64,000 bases of DNA from Microbacteriaceae bacterium. GTDB taxonomy: Bacteria > Actinomycetota > Actinomycetes > Actinomycetales > Microbacteriaceae. The stretch covers positions 81,514 to 145,513 of the forward strand of contig JAODAR010000007.1 in the NCBI GenBank assembly GCA_025463545.1, in the 5' to 3' direction. The position numbers were made by a program, and so were the translations under genes. Positions within the stretch are counted from its first letter, which is position 1. Each line of letters opens with the position of its first letter. Below are positions 32,227-40,248 of this stretch, piece after piece. Under the pieces are notes generated by a model. That model was not told where the DNA came from. It ran no database searches and saw nothing but the letters and a program-made list of their open reading frames with translations.

Positions 32227-32406
32227 TCACGCTGTGACGAGGCGCTTGGTTAGCCATGCGTCGAGATCGGCCGGGTAATAGACGGTGAGGCGACCCTGTT
32301 TGTACGCCGCGGGCCCCTCGCCTTTCGACTTGAGGTTGTAGAGCGTCTGCGTCTTCAGGCCGCAGTACTCCGCCGCTCGCTTGACGGTGAGTACGGGGCC
32401 CTTCAC
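32227..32406 (-). CDS. Excisionase-like HTH protein, 59 aa
   Basis: GTG 32406 overlaps the upstream stop (TAGTG). VLTVKRAAEYCGLKTQTLYN then LKSKGEGPAAYKQGRLTVYY and DLDAWLTKRL is the complete HTH_17 / excisionase fold. It sits second in the leftward operon, as excisionases often do. It could also be a small repressor-like switch protein. Confidence 0.75.
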   Translation of the reverse strand: MKGPVLTVKRAAEYCGLKTQTLYNLKSKGEGPAAYKQGRLTVYYPADLDAWLTKRLVTA

Positions 32407-32609
32407 TACGCAGCGCTCCGCATCCGCATGGCGAGCGCCAATGTCACCTGTGCGACGTAGCCTTTGGTCGGGGCCAACTTTCCGGTCTCGACTTTGCTGA
32501 GATAAGCGATGGAGGTGTCCGCCTCGGCGGCTACCTCCTCGAGGGTCATGCCCGCGATTTTGCGGAGGACTCGTAGCGAGGCTCCGGTGGTGGTTGTTTG
32601 TTCTGGCAT
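32406..32609 (-). CDS. Cro-like HTH (XRE) regulator, 67 aa
   Basis: ATG 32609, leaderless: TAATGT lies seven bases upstream. The XRE fold fills the protein (LRVLRKIAGMTLEEVAAEAD, TSIAYLSKVETGKLAPTKGY). It is the first leftward gene facing the repressor at 32740, the place of Cro. The start codon is embedded in one arm of the operator palindrome at 32607-32638, so the protein or the repressor probably controls its own transcription. Confidence 0.8.
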   Translation of the reverse strand: MPEQTTTTGASLRVLRKIAGMTLEEVAAEADTSIAYLSKVETGKLAPTKGYVAQVTLALAMRMRSAA

Positions 32610-32645
32610 GTCAAGAACATTAGGTACTTCTTGACATGAGCGCAA
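32607..32645 (-). promoter_or_regulatory. Leftward early promoter with operator palindrome
   Basis: TTGCGC (32640-32645) and TAATGT (32617-32622), 17 bases apart, read leftward; the ATG of the Cro-like gene begins seven bases beyond. A perfect 11-bp inverted repeat, CATGTCAAGAA (32607-32617) and TTCTTGACATG (32628-32638), covers the spacer, the -10 and the start codon. Confidence 0.8.
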
Positions 32646-32703
32646 GCCCAAATGACAACGTTGTAGTTCTTTTTCTTGTCTCTATGTCAAAATGCGCATG
32701 AAC

Positions 32704-32749
32704 TTGCACCCGTAATGTAAAGGGAGATAGCCTGCTGGCATGTCAAGAA
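32704..32749 (+). promoter_or_regulatory. Repressor promoter with operator half-site over the start codon
   Basis: TTGCAC (32704-32709) and TAGCCT (32728-32733) are 18 bases apart; six bases later comes ATG 32740, so the repressor mRNA is leaderless. CTGGCATGTCAAGAA at 32735-32749 repeats exactly the 15 bases at 32603-32617, placing an operator arm on the repressor start. Confidence 0.75.
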
Positions 32750-33207
32750 AAAAGTTTGCTGAGCTGACCGCAGAAGAGCGCGCCACTTACGCCTCCAGGG
32801 TCAAGGCGCTTAGGCAGGGCCGTGGACTCACCCAACAGGCCTTGGCTAACGAGGCCAAAGTCTCACGACAGACCATCAACACGCTCGAGAGCGGTGCGTC
32901 GACACCTCAAGCAGACGTGCTGGCTCGAATTCTCCGAGCGGTCGGCTTCGACGTAGAAGAACCCGAATTCGAGAAGCAAACTGAAATTTGGCTCACCATG
33001 ATGGGGACGCTGATTGAAGCGATTCCTGAACCCCGCCGCGAGGATAGTGTCCACTCGGCGATCCGCGTGCTGAGTGATGGCCTTCGGCACACATCCGGTG
33101 CAACGCGGGATGTCGAAGACCTGCAAGAGGTGGACCTGCGGAGCGAATACGGACTCGCCGCGACAGAGGACGACACCGGCGTTGACCCGGCACGGGGGGA
33201 ATCTTGA
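32740..33207 (+). CDS. Immunity repressor (XRE HTH)
   Basis: 155 residues, leaderless ATG 32740. HTH of the Cro/C1 type at residues ~18-60 (SRVKALRQGRGLTQQALANE, KVSRQTINTLESGASTPQAD). The C-terminal half is acidic and helical without a LexA-type peptidase. The gene is followed by an ImmA/IrrE-like peptidase that overlaps its stop, a pair known to control prophage induction by repressor cleavage. Confidence 0.85.
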   Translation: MSRKKFAELTAEERATYASRVKALRQGRGLTQQALANEAKVSRQTINTLESGASTPQADVLARILRAVGFDVEEPEFEKQTEIWLTMMGTLIEAIPEPRREDSVHSAIRVLSDGLRHTSGATRDVEDLQEVDLRSEYGLAATEDDTGVDPARGES

Positions 33208-33677
33208 CGATAGACACGCTCGACTCGGTCGAGCTTGACTGGCGCCGGCCGACTTCCGGGTCCAGCAACTACATGTACGGAGTAAGAAGCCTGGTCGACG
33301 GGCCACGTGCACTGGACTACGACCCGTGGGTGCACGCCGAAGACCTCGGCATACCTGTTGTCGTGAACGACACGATGCCCCGGCCGCAGATGGTTGCTTG
33401 CTTTTCATCACGGCGCAACGCAATTTTCGTCCGCCCGAATCTCCACCACGCCGTGGAGCGTTGTGCGATCGCCCATGAGATCGTCCACTTCGAATACAAC
33501 GACATAGGCACCACCCGGAGACAAGAGGACCGGGCTGACCGCATCGCAGCACAGCGCCTTGTTAGACCGTCGAGGCTCGAAGAGATTGGCGCTCTCTCCG
33601 ATGATCCCGGCCGTCTCGCGTTAGAGCTAGATGTAACCGAGCGAATCATGAGCGTGTACATGATGAGTCATGGCTAG
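33204..33677 (+). CDS. ImmA/IrrE-like metallopeptidase
   Basis: 157 residues starting at TTG 33204 that overlaps the repressor stop (TTGA). The zinc motif HEIVH (residues ~91-95) lies after the usual strand (NAIFVRPNLHHAVERCAIA), with EDRADRIAAQRLVRP downstream supplying the third ligand. In ICEBs1-type systems such peptidases cut the repressor to induce excision. Coupling to the repressor gene supports this. It overlaps the integrase start by eight bases. Confidence 0.85.
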   Translation: MTIDTLDSVELDWRRPTSGSSNYMYGVRSLVDGPRALDYDPWVHAEDLGIPVVVNDTMPRPQMVACFSSRRNAIFVRPNLHHAVERCAIAHEIVHFEYNDIGTTRRQEDRADRIAAQRLVRPSRLEEIGALSDDPGRLALELDVTERIMSVYMMSHG

Positions 33678-34821
33678 GCCGCCGCTGGTCATTGGAACGT
33701 GGGGCAAGATCAAACGCGCCAACATATCGCCTGGTGCAGCCATCGCCTATGCCCGTTTCCGGGACTACGACGGCGTAACCCGGCAAGTCGAGCGCAGGGG
33801 AACCTCCCAGGCCGCAGCCGAGCGCGAACTTCTTAGAGCGCTGCGTGACCGTACGCGGCTCCCAATCGAAGAGTTGACGCCCGAGACTCGAATGAACGTA
33901 CTTGCTGACGCTTGGCTAGTCGAGTTCGCCGAGCTCGACCGCTCCGACGGAACGAGGGTGACGTATGGTCGCGGACTCGCGCACATCCGCAAAGCGCTCG
34001 GAGGTTTGCAGATCCGCGAAGCGACCGTCCCTGCCGTCGACAGGTTCCTCAAAGCAGTCGCGAAGTCTTCCGGGCCGTCGATGGCGGCCATTTGCCGCGT
34101 CGTCCTGCAGGCGATGCTTGGTCTTGCAGTGCGCCAGGGGGCCATCTCAGCCAATCCCGTCCGGGACGCCGCTGTCATCACCATCCCGAAACGCGAGGTC
34201 AAGACGTTCGGCGTCGACGCTGTGATTAATCTCCGCGCTGAGCTCAGAGCGTGGGATTCAGGGAGGGATGGTGGCGGCAGACAGCGAACCAGCGATTTGG
34301 CCGACGTCGTCGATATGATCCTCGCGACTGGTGTGCGCACGGGGGAGGTTCTCGCGATCGGCTGGACGCACGTTGACCTGAGGGGCGAGCCGTGCAGGGT
34401 GGACATAGCGGGAACGGTCGTGCACGTCAAGAGTGAGGGCATGCATGTGCAGCCGCATCCGAAGTCAGAGACCTCGAAGCGCGGCCTCCAATTGCCGCCG
34501 TTCGCCGTCGAGATGCTCATGCAGCGGATGGTGTCGTCTCAGTCTGAGATGGTGTTCCCGTCGTCGACCGGGACGCTGCGGAGCCCGAACAATTTTCGGC
34601 GCCAGTGGCGAGACTTCCGCGGCGCGCACAACTACGAATCATGGGTGACGCCGAAGACGTTCCGGAAGGCCGTCGCGACGCTGGTCGCAGCCGAGGCCGG
34701 AGTCGAAGCGGCGAGTGAGCAGCTCGGGCACGCCAGTACGGCCATCACCTCGAAGCACTACGTTGAGCAGACGCATAGGGGCCCCGACGTGCGGGATATC
34801 CTTCAGCGCTTTGGGGCGTGA
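33670..34821 (+). CDS. int: Tyrosine integrase
   Basis: 383 residues, ATG 33670. An N-terminal arm-binding region (AIAYARFRDYDGVTRQVERR) is followed by a core-binding SAM-like domain (~75-165) and the catalytic domain: Arg in ILATGVRTGEVLAIGWTHVD, a KTFR box (TPKTFRKAVATLVAAE), LGHAS and the nucleophile Tyr in SKHYVEQTHR. The usual His of HxxR is Lys here, a change I recall from other actinobacterial integrases. It inserts the phage into the tRNA-Arg gene whose 3' piece lies 119 bases downstream. Confidence 0.95.
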   Translation: MARPPLVIGTWGKIKRANISPGAAIAYARFRDYDGVTRQVERRGTSQAAAERELLRALRDRTRLPIEELTPETRMNVLADAWLVEFAELDRSDGTRVTYGRGLAHIRKALGGLQIREATVPAVDRFLKAVAKSSGPSMAAICRVVLQAMLGLAVRQGAISANPVRDAAVITIPKREVKTFGVDAVINLRAELRAWDSGRDGGGRQRTSDLADVVDMILATGVRTGEVLAIGWTHVDLRGEPCRVDIAGTVVHVKSEGMHVQPHPKSETSKRGLQLPPFAVEMLMQRMVSSQSEMVFPSSTGTLRSPNNFRRQWRDFRGAHNYESWVTPKTFRKAVATLVAAEAGVEAASEQLGHASTAITSKHYVEQTHRGPDVRDILQRFGA

Positions 34822-34826
34822 GCCAG

Positions 34827-34865
34827 CGTTTACCCAGCGTTTTGTGCAGGAAACGGTGGTAAACG
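34827..34865. promoter_or_regulatory. Candidate integrase arm-binding sites
   Basis: CGTTTACC (34827-34834) and GGTAAACG (34858-34865) are perfect inverted copies 23 bases apart. AGCGTTT occurs twice in a row in the first part. The repeats lie between integrase and the att core, where arm sites are expected. Not a terminator by shape. Confidence 0.4.
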
Positions 34866-34939
34866 ACGGTAAGTGGGAGGGGGGATGCCGACCCGAAGTC
34901 CCTGATGGGAGCGAATATCGGTAGGTTGTGGTAAGAAAA

Positions 34940-34985
34940 GCCTCCTAAGCGGGGGTTACGGGTTCAAGTCCCGTGGCCGGCCCCA
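34940..34985 (+). repeat. attR core: 3' fragment of tRNA-Arg(CCU)
   Basis: From the anticodon loop CTCCTAA (34942-34948) the sequence continues as a normal tRNA: 3' anticodon stem, T-arm ACGGGTTCAAGTCCCGT, acceptor strand GGCCGGC, discriminator C and CCA (34983-34985). The matching 5' half is absent: upstream DNA is phage. This is the duplicated 3' end left by integration into the tRNA gene. The intact gene should lie at the left end outside the window. Confidence 0.85.
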
Positions 34986-35059
34986 CAGCTCGACACCGCC
35001 CGCGCGGCGGCACCCCGCGCCTCCACTCGGCACCGCGGCCTGGAACCGCTTTCCCCACC

Positions 35060-35314
35060 TCAGGGCGTCGGCACCTCCTCATTCGAACTACCCACCGCCG
35101 AAGCGCCTGCCCAGCGGTAGAACACACCCTCCGCGTCGGACTCCTGCGCCGGTTCGGCCCATTCACCGCGAATGACGCGGCCTCTCCGGTCGATGGGGTT
35201 GACGAGGCGAGGGGGGAGCTGGCCGTCGCTGTCGGGCGTGACGTGTACTTTCCTGCTCCGCCGGAGCAGCTCGGGCTGCTTCAACGTCACCAGAATTTTG
35301 CGTGCAGATTTCAT
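35060..35314 (-). CDS. Host hypothetical protein, 84 aa
   Basis: ATG 35314 chosen for the natural-looking start KSARKILVTLKQPELLRRSR. The rest (VHVTPDSDGQLPPRLVNPID, then RRGRVIRGEWAEPAQESDAE) is charged, ending VGSSNEEVPTP. It looks like a small basic-to-acidic cytoplasmic protein. First host gene after the prophage. No function recognised; a 159-base gap separates it from the nitroreductase. Confidence 0.5.
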   Translation of the reverse strand: MKSARKILVTLKQPELLRRSRKVHVTPDSDGQLPPRLVNPIDRRGRVIRGEWAEPAQESDAEGVFYRWAGASAVGSSNEEVPTP

Positions 35315-35473
35315 GCGGTCCTCCGATTCGGGTTTGGTGGTCCTTGCCCGAGACGGTACTGGCACAATCCGCGGCGCGATTACCCCCAGTTCGGGGCTGT
35401 CGCGAGCGCGCGGAGACCGGGCCGGGGAGCGGCGCCTCGAGGGGAGGGGTTGAGCAAAGCGAGGAAACCGGCG

Positions 35474-36058
35474 CTAGAGGGCGCTCAGGAAGTCCTCGGC
35501 CGCGATCGACGGGCGTGGCGGGAGCTTCACGTCGTCGGGCACACCACCCACATAGAGCCAGCCGAGCAGCTCTTCAGCGGAGGAGAGGTCGTGCACATCG
35601 CGCACCGGCGCGGACCTCGTGTGCGGCCCGGTGCGCCACATCACGCCCCAGCCGGCGTCGTCGAGCAGGAGGCTCAGGGCATGCGCGACACCGGCCGCGG
35701 TGGCATCCTGCTCCCACCCGGCCACCTTCGCGCTCTCCTTGCGGCTGGCGACCACGGCGATGAGCAGCTCAGCGCGCAACGGCTTGGCCGCCAGGCGCGC
35801 GCGATCCTCTCCGGTGTGACCGGATGCCGCGGCGAGCGCCTCGCCAAGCCGCTCGCGTGCGTCGCCACGCAACTCGATCAACCGCCACGGCCGCAGTGCT
35901 CCGTGGTCGGCGACCTGACCCGCGAGCGCGACCAACGGGAGCAGGTCGGCGTGCGTCGGCGCATCCGTTGTGACACGGGAATAGGAGCGACGCGCTTTGA
36001 GTGCGTCGGAAACCGCAGAGACAGGCGACGGAATCACCGCCGGCGCAGACGCCGACAA
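35474..36058 (-). CDS. Nitroreductase-family protein
   Basis: 194 residues if translated from TTG 36058, which directly follows the msrB stop; GTG 36037 is an alternative. ALKARRSYSRVTTDAPTHAD, LRPWRLIELRGDARERLGEA and DATAAGVAHALSLLLDDAGW then GVMWRTGPHTRS match the FMN-binding nitroreductase fold (RRSxR start, HxxxLRPW, GxxxxxLLL.A...G..W). Likely an FMN- and NAD(P)H-dependent reductase. Forms a short operon with msrB. Confidence 0.82.
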   Translation of the reverse strand: MSASAPAVIPSPVSAVSDALKARRSYSRVTTDAPTHADLLPLVALAGQVADHGALRPWRLIELRGDARERLGEALAAASGHTGEDRARLAAKPLRAELLIAVVASRKESAKVAGWEQDATAAGVAHALSLLLDDAGWGVMWRTGPHTRSAPVRDVHDLSSAEELLGWLYVGGVPDDVKLPPRPSIAAEDFLSAL

Positions 36059-36460
36059 CTACTCGGCGGGCTTGAACTCGAGCGAGATGGAGTTCATGCA
36101 GTATCGGTCTCCGGTGGGCGTCCCGAAGCCGTCATCGAAGACGTGCCCCAGGTGTGACCCGCAGTTGGCGCAGCGCACCTCGGTGCGCACCATGCCCAGT
36201 GTGTGGTCCTCGATCAGTTCCACAGCCTCCGGGCGCACTGACTCGTAGAAGCTCGGCCATCCGCAGTGCGAGTCGAACTTGGTGCCGCTCTTGAACAGCT
36301 CCGCCCCGCACGCCCCACACGTGTAGATGCCGGCGCGGCTCTCGTCGAGCAGTTCGCCGGTCCAGGCGCGCTCAGTGGCGGCCCCGCGGAGTACCGCGTA
36401 CTTCTCGGCACCCAGTTCCTCGCGCCACTGCTCTTCTGACTTCTTGACCTCGTAGTCCAT
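36059..36460 (-). CDS. msrB: Peptide-methionine (R)-S-oxide reductase MsrB
   Basis: 133 residues, ATG 36460. The zinc site is complete: YTCGACG (Cys48, Cys51) and RCANCGSHLGHVF (Cys97, Cys100). The catalytic Cys is in GDRYCMNSISLEF (~121), and HCGWPSF carries the resolving region. It repairs R-form methionine sulfoxide in proteins, using thioredoxin. Length is normal for the family. It precedes the nitroreductase gene without a gap. Confidence 0.97.
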   Translation of the reverse strand: MDYEVKKSEEQWREELGAEKYAVLRGAATERAWTGELLDESRAGIYTCGACGAELFKSGTKFDSHCGWPSFYESVRPEAVELIEDHTLGMVRTEVRCANCGSHLGHVFDDGFGTPTGDRYCMNSISLEFKPAE

Positions 36461-36699
36461 GGGTGTCCCTTTCTGGCGAACCGCCTGCCGACGATCACAA
36501 TCCCTCACCAACTCTAAACTCGCGCAGTGCTCCTCACATTCCTTCTTCGGCGCACAGGCAGTCAACTGGCTTGTGCGCTCACTCTCAAGCGCTGAGGCTC
36601 GCCCACGCCGAGCGCCTGCGCGTTCTCCCAGTTCCGCCCAAATAGGATGTCCGTGCGCACGCTGCCTGAGCGGCCGCGGCAGATGACGAGAGGTGACAG

Positions 36700-37056
36700 G
36701 TGCAGAGCGAACCGAATCCTGACACCGAACCCAGTACCGAGGCGTCTGCCGGACTCACCGAGCGTGACACCGCCATCCTGGCGTTCGAACGCCGCTGGTG
36801 GCCGAACGGCGGCGAGAAGGAAGAAGCCATCCGCACCGAATTCGGCCTCTCCGCCGCCCGCTACTATCAGCTGCTGGGCGCTCTCATCGACTCCCCGCGC
36901 GCCCTGGTGGCCGATCCGATGCTGGTCAAACGGCTGCAGCGGATGCGCGACGCGCGTTCGCGAAGGCGCCAGGCCCGCTCGCTCGCCTTCGACCCCGCGC
37001 GACCGGCGAATCGCCCGGACCCGTTCCGCAGCCAACCAAGGACTGAATCAGACTGA
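36700..37056 (+). CDS. DUF3263 protein
   Basis: 118 residues, GTG 36700. RDTAILAFERRWWPNGGEKE then EAIRTEFGLSAARYYQLLGA and LIDSPRALVADPMLVKRLQR is the DUF3263 pattern, a small helical actinobacterial family. Its function is unknown. It is linked to the LytR_C gene two bases downstream, a pairing I recall from many actinobacteria. Confidence 0.88.
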   Translation: MQSEPNPDTEPSTEASAGLTERDTAILAFERRWWPNGGEKEEAIRTEFGLSAARYYQLLGALIDSPRALVADPMLVKRLQRMRDARSRRRQARSLAFDPARPANRPDPFRSQPRTESD

Positions 37057-37058
37057 CG

Positions 37059-37634
37059 ATGCCGAGCAATTATCCGAAAGACCGTTTCGACGACCTCCCG
37101 CGCAAGCTTGACCGGGTGGGAGCCCACCGTGCCCCGGCCACGAGGAGCAAGGGCTGGGTCACATTCTGGTGGTCGCTGGTTGCAACCATCGTGCTGGTGG
37201 CCATCGGTGTGCTGGGCTTGTTCTACCTGAATGACCGGTTGAACTTCACCCTTCCCGGTGCCGGCAGCCCCACCCCGGTGGCGTCCGCGTCGGCCACCCC
37301 GACGACACCGCCCACTGCCGAACCGACCGTTGACCCGAGTTTGAGCGTGACGGTCCTGAACGGCACCCCCGGCGCCGGGGTCGCAGCGCGCGTCGGTCAG
37401 ACGCTGACCGACGCCGGGTGGACCGTCGGGGCAACCTCCAACGCCGACACCGAAGCCGTGCCGGCCACCGTCGTCTACTACGCGGACGCCTCGCTCGAGG
37501 GCGCGGCCCGCGGCGTGCTCGGCTCCATCATCGACACCATCCCGACTGCCACGATCCAGCTCTCCAGCGACTTCGCCGACACCGGCGCAGACATCACGGT
37601 GGTGGTGGGCAACGACTACATGCCCGCCGGCTGA
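37059..37634 (+). CDS. LytR C-terminal-domain membrane protein
   Basis: 191 residues, ATG 37059. A transmembrane helix (WVTFWWSLVATIVLVAIGVL, ~33-56) is followed by a Pro/Thr-rich linker and a LytR_C domain (LSVTVLNGTPGAGVAARVGQ, LTDAGWTVGATSNADTEAVP, ending DITVVVGNDY). The domain faces outside the membrane and is associated with cell-wall polymer metabolism. It probably shares a transcript with the DUF3263 gene. Confidence 0.88.
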   Translation: MPSNYPKDRFDDLPRKLDRVGAHRAPATRSKGWVTFWWSLVATIVLVAIGVLGLFYLNDRLNFTLPGAGSPTPVASASATPTTPPTAEPTVDPSLSVTVLNGTPGAGVAARVGQTLTDAGWTVGATSNADTEAVPATVVYYADASLEGAARGVLGSIIDTIPTATIQLSSDFADTGADITVVVGNDYMPAG

Positions 37635-37771
37635 GCCGGGACGGTTAGTGCTCCAGCGTGACCGCGCAGGCGACTTGTCCGCGCTCCACGGAGGATCGGT
37701 TCGGCGCGGTCACGATCGCCCGGACGTGCGTTCGAGCGCTGAGCGCACGAACGGCGGAACGAGCTGGTCGA

Positions 37772-38608
37772 TCATTCCGAATGGGACGCGGTGTCGCCGG
37801 CGCCGCCGGGTTCGACGCCTGCGACGACGATGTCGACACCCGAATCGCGCAAACCGTCGAGTTGCTCGGTCGACGCGCCGGCATCGGTAATCACAAGGTC
37901 CACCAGCTGCAGTGACCCGACCCGGATCGGGGCCCGCCCTCCGAGCTTCGTATGGTCGACCAGCAGGATCACGCGCTCGGCGATGCCGGCCATCTCCCGC
38001 TTGATCTCAGCATCCAGCGCGTTGGTGCTGAGCAGCCCCGATCGGTCGACGGCAGTCGCCGAGAGCACGGCAACATCGATCAGGAGCTCGCCGTAGCCGG
38101 TGCGCGCGGCGGGACCCGCGAAGGCGCGGGTGTCGCGCTGGTACTGGCCGCCGACGGCGACCAGGTCGACGTCGTCCCTCTCGGTGCAGGAGGTGATCAC
38201 GGGCACCGAGTGGGTTACCACGGTGGTGCCGGCCGCGATCAGCATGGCCAGGGGTGCCACGGTGGTTCCGGCGTCGAGTGCGACAGTTCGCGCGGTGCCC
38301 AGTCGCGTGGCACAGGCGGCCGCGATGGCGCATTTTTCCGCTGTTCCGGCCCGGTTGCGCTCGGTGAAGGGTGCAGCTGGCAGGGCGGCGCCCCCGATCA
38401 CGCGACGGGCCAGCCCCTCCCCGTGCAGCTGCTCCAGGTCGCGCCGGATCGTCATCTCTGACACCCCAAGCTGGGCGGCCAGCCGCACAGAGGAAACGTA
38501 GCCCTCGGCGGTGAGATGCCGCAGGAGCTCCACCCGGCGCGCGGGGGCTTCGGTGTAGCGCACCCTTCCATCAAAGTCGTCGCCGCCGGCCGTTGTCAAT
38601 GCACGCAC
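37772..38608 (-). CDS. DeoR/GlpR-family sugar regulator
   Basis: 278 residues from GTG 38608; GTG 38563 is an alternative nearer to the HTH. The DeoR helix-turn-helix is clear (SSVRLAAQLGVSEMTIRRDL, EQLHGEGLARRVIGGA). The C-terminal sensor has the DeoRC pattern (TVALDAGTTVAPLAMLIAAG, VLSATAVDRSGLLSTNALDA, ILLVDHTKLG). Such proteins usually sense phosphorylated sugars. It is divergent from the FGGY kinase with 41 bases between, so it probably represses that operon. Confidence 0.9.
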   Translation of the reverse strand: MRALTTAGGDDFDGRVRYTEAPARRVELLRHLTAEGYVSSVRLAAQLGVSEMTIRRDLEQLHGEGLARRVIGGAALPAAPFTERNRAGTAEKCAIAAACATRLGTARTVALDAGTTVAPLAMLIAAGTTVVTHSVPVITSCTERDDVDLVAVGGQYQRDTRAFAGPAARTGYGELLIDVAVLSATAVDRSGLLSTNALDAEIKREMAGIAERVILLVDHTKLGGRAPIRVGSLQLVDLVITDAGASTEQLDGLRDSGVDIVVAGVEPGGAGDTASHSE

Positions 38609-38649
38609 AAATCTTGACTGCTTTGTGAAGCGTCGAACAGACTTGAGTC

Positions 38650-40248
38650 ATGATCCCGGAGCCGCAGACTGTGGACGTCGGCCGTCCGCACAGTGAGGGT
38701 GTGGTCGAGCCGGTGACGACGCTGGGCATTGACATCGGGAGCACCAACACCAAGGTCGTTCTGGTCGCGATCGAGAGCACGACGATCTACGAGGTCTCGG
38801 TGCGGTCGTTTCCCACTCCGGACGACGCGGTTGACCTCCTGGCAGCAGTGGATGCCGGCATTTCGGCGGTCATGGATGGCGTCGGGTGCGGTCCACAAGT
38901 GATCGGCGTCGCGTCGATGGCGGAGACGGGCGTGCCGCTCAACGCGGACGGCGCGCCGCTCACCGAGCTCCTGCGCTGGAACCAGCGTCAGTCGGTTGTC
39001 GGCGCCGACGATCTGGCGGCGCTGGCCGGAGCGGCCGGCCTCTTCGCGGCGACCGGTGTGCAACCCGGGCCGAAGGCACCGCTGGCGTTGTGGGCCGGGT
39101 TGCGGCTCCGCGACGCAGCGCTGTGGCAGCGGATGCGCCGCTGGGCCGGCACCGCCGACCTTGTCGTGCAGTCACTCACCGGCAAACTGGTCACCGACCA
39201 CACGCTGGCCGGCCGGACCATGGCCTACCGGCTCCCGCACTCCAACCAGCCGCTTTCCACTTCGTTCGACGCCGTGCTGCTCAGCCTGGTCGGGTTGCGG
39301 CCCGGGCAGCTCCCAGCCGTCGCCCGACCCGGCACGGCAGCCGGCACCCTCACCGCTGCGGCCGCCCGCCGGCTGCACCTGCGCGTCGGCACTCCGGTGG
39401 TCGTGGCTGGCCACGATCACGCGGTGGGAGCCTGGGCCGCCGGGGTGCGAATGCCGGGCGACGCCGCCGACTCGCTCGGGACCGCCGAGGCACTGGTGCG
39501 CGTGCTCGGTGGGCCGCTCGACCGGTGCGACGTCGCCGCTTCCGGAATGAGCCTCACCCGCACCATCGAGGGTGACCGCGAATCGCTCGTCGCGGCGACG
39601 CCCCATGCCGGGGCGCTGATCGGGGACTGGTTCCGGACCGTCCTCGCCGGGGTGGGCCGTACGAGGGCGGACTGCGCCGGAGTCGACTGCGCAGGGGTCT
39701 TCGCCGACGTACACGCGCGAGGCACCGTCGTCGGTGACCTGCTCGTGCTCCCGTACCCCTCTGGCCGGCCATCGCCGGCGCCCGACCGGTGTGCGCGCCT
39801 CCGCATCCTCGACCGGCAGGGCCGCGATGTCGACCCGGCCACCCGATCCGCGACCGATCTCACGCACGCTCTCCTCACCGGGATGAGCCTGCACCTGCGC
39901 TGGATGGACGCCGAGCAACGGCGACTCATCGGTACTGCTCCGGCGATCGTGGGCGTGCTCGGCGCTGCCGGCGCCGCCAACCAGGCCTGGCTCGACCTGA
40001 AGACTGCCGTCATGCCGGTGCCGCTCGCACTCGTCGACGCCGCCCAGCCGGTCGCCACCGGCGCCGCCCTGCTCGCCGCCGCACGCCTGGGACTGGTCGA
40101 GCCGGGCCTTTCGCTTCCGCACCGGCCGCTCGAATCCCGCTCCGCCGGCAGTGCACCGGGCAGCGCACCCGGCGCCGACTACGACGAGGTCTTCACCGGG
40201 TTCATCGCAGCCGCAACGGACGCCGCACCAGCAAAAGGCCCTCAATGA
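38650..40248 (+). CDS. FGGY-family sugar kinase
   Basis: 532 residues, ATG 38650. TTLGIDIGSTNTKVVLVAIE is the phosphate-1 motif. VVVAGHDHAVGAWAAGVRMP, DSLGTAEALVRVL and the C-terminal IVGVLGAAGAANQAWLDLKT, with ALLAAARLGLVEPG, follow the FGGY order. It phosphorylates a sugar or polyol with ATP; the substrate cannot be read from the sequence. The stop overlaps the aldolase start (ATGA), so the product is probably passed to that enzyme. Confidence 0.88.
   Translation: MIPEPQTVDVGRPHSEGVVEPVTTLGIDIGSTNTKVVLVAIESTTIYEVSVRSFPTPDDAVDLLAAVDAGISAVMDGVGCGPQVIGVASMAETGVPLNADGAPLTELLRWNQRQSVVGADDLAALAGAAGLFAATGVQPGPKAPLALWAGLRLRDAALWQRMRRWAGTADLVVQSLTGKLVTDHTLAGRTMAYRLPHSNQPLSTSFDAVLLSLVGLRPGQLPAVARPGTAAGTLTAAAARRLHLRVGTPVVVAGHDHAVGAWAAGVRMPGDAADSLGTAEALVRVLGGPLDRCDVAASGMSLTRTIEGDRESLVAATPHAGALIGDWFRTVLAGVGRTRADCAGVDCAGVFADVHARGTVVGDLLVLPYPSGRPSPAPDRCARLRILDRQGRDVDPATRSATDLTHALLTGMSLHLRWMDAEQRRLIGTAPAIVGVLGAAGAANQAWLDLKTAVMPVPLALVDAAQPVATGAALLAAARLGLVEPGLSLPHRPLESRSAGSAPGSAPGADYDEVFTGFIAAATDAAPAKGPQ

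Larger units (their letters stand above)
1..34985. mobile_element. Integrated siphovirus-type prophage (left end outside window)
   Basis: A continuous phage genome is seen: packaging, head, connector, tail, replication/recombination, immunity switch and integrase genes in the usual siphovirus order. Nearly all structural and early genes read leftward with stop-start overlaps; repressor, peptidase and integrase read rightward. The right boundary is a 3' tRNA-Arg fragment next to the integrase. The left att site, the remaining tail-tip genes and probably holin lie beyond position 1. No gene of the main modules is visibly broken, so the element may be inducible; that is an inference. Confidence 0.95.

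Noticed and set aside
34887..34985. A complete tRNA gene next to the integrase
   Set aside because: GCCGACC at 34887 could mimic a 5' acceptor strand, but the span is 99 bases with no D-arm and no 5' anticodon stem; only the 3' part is tRNA.
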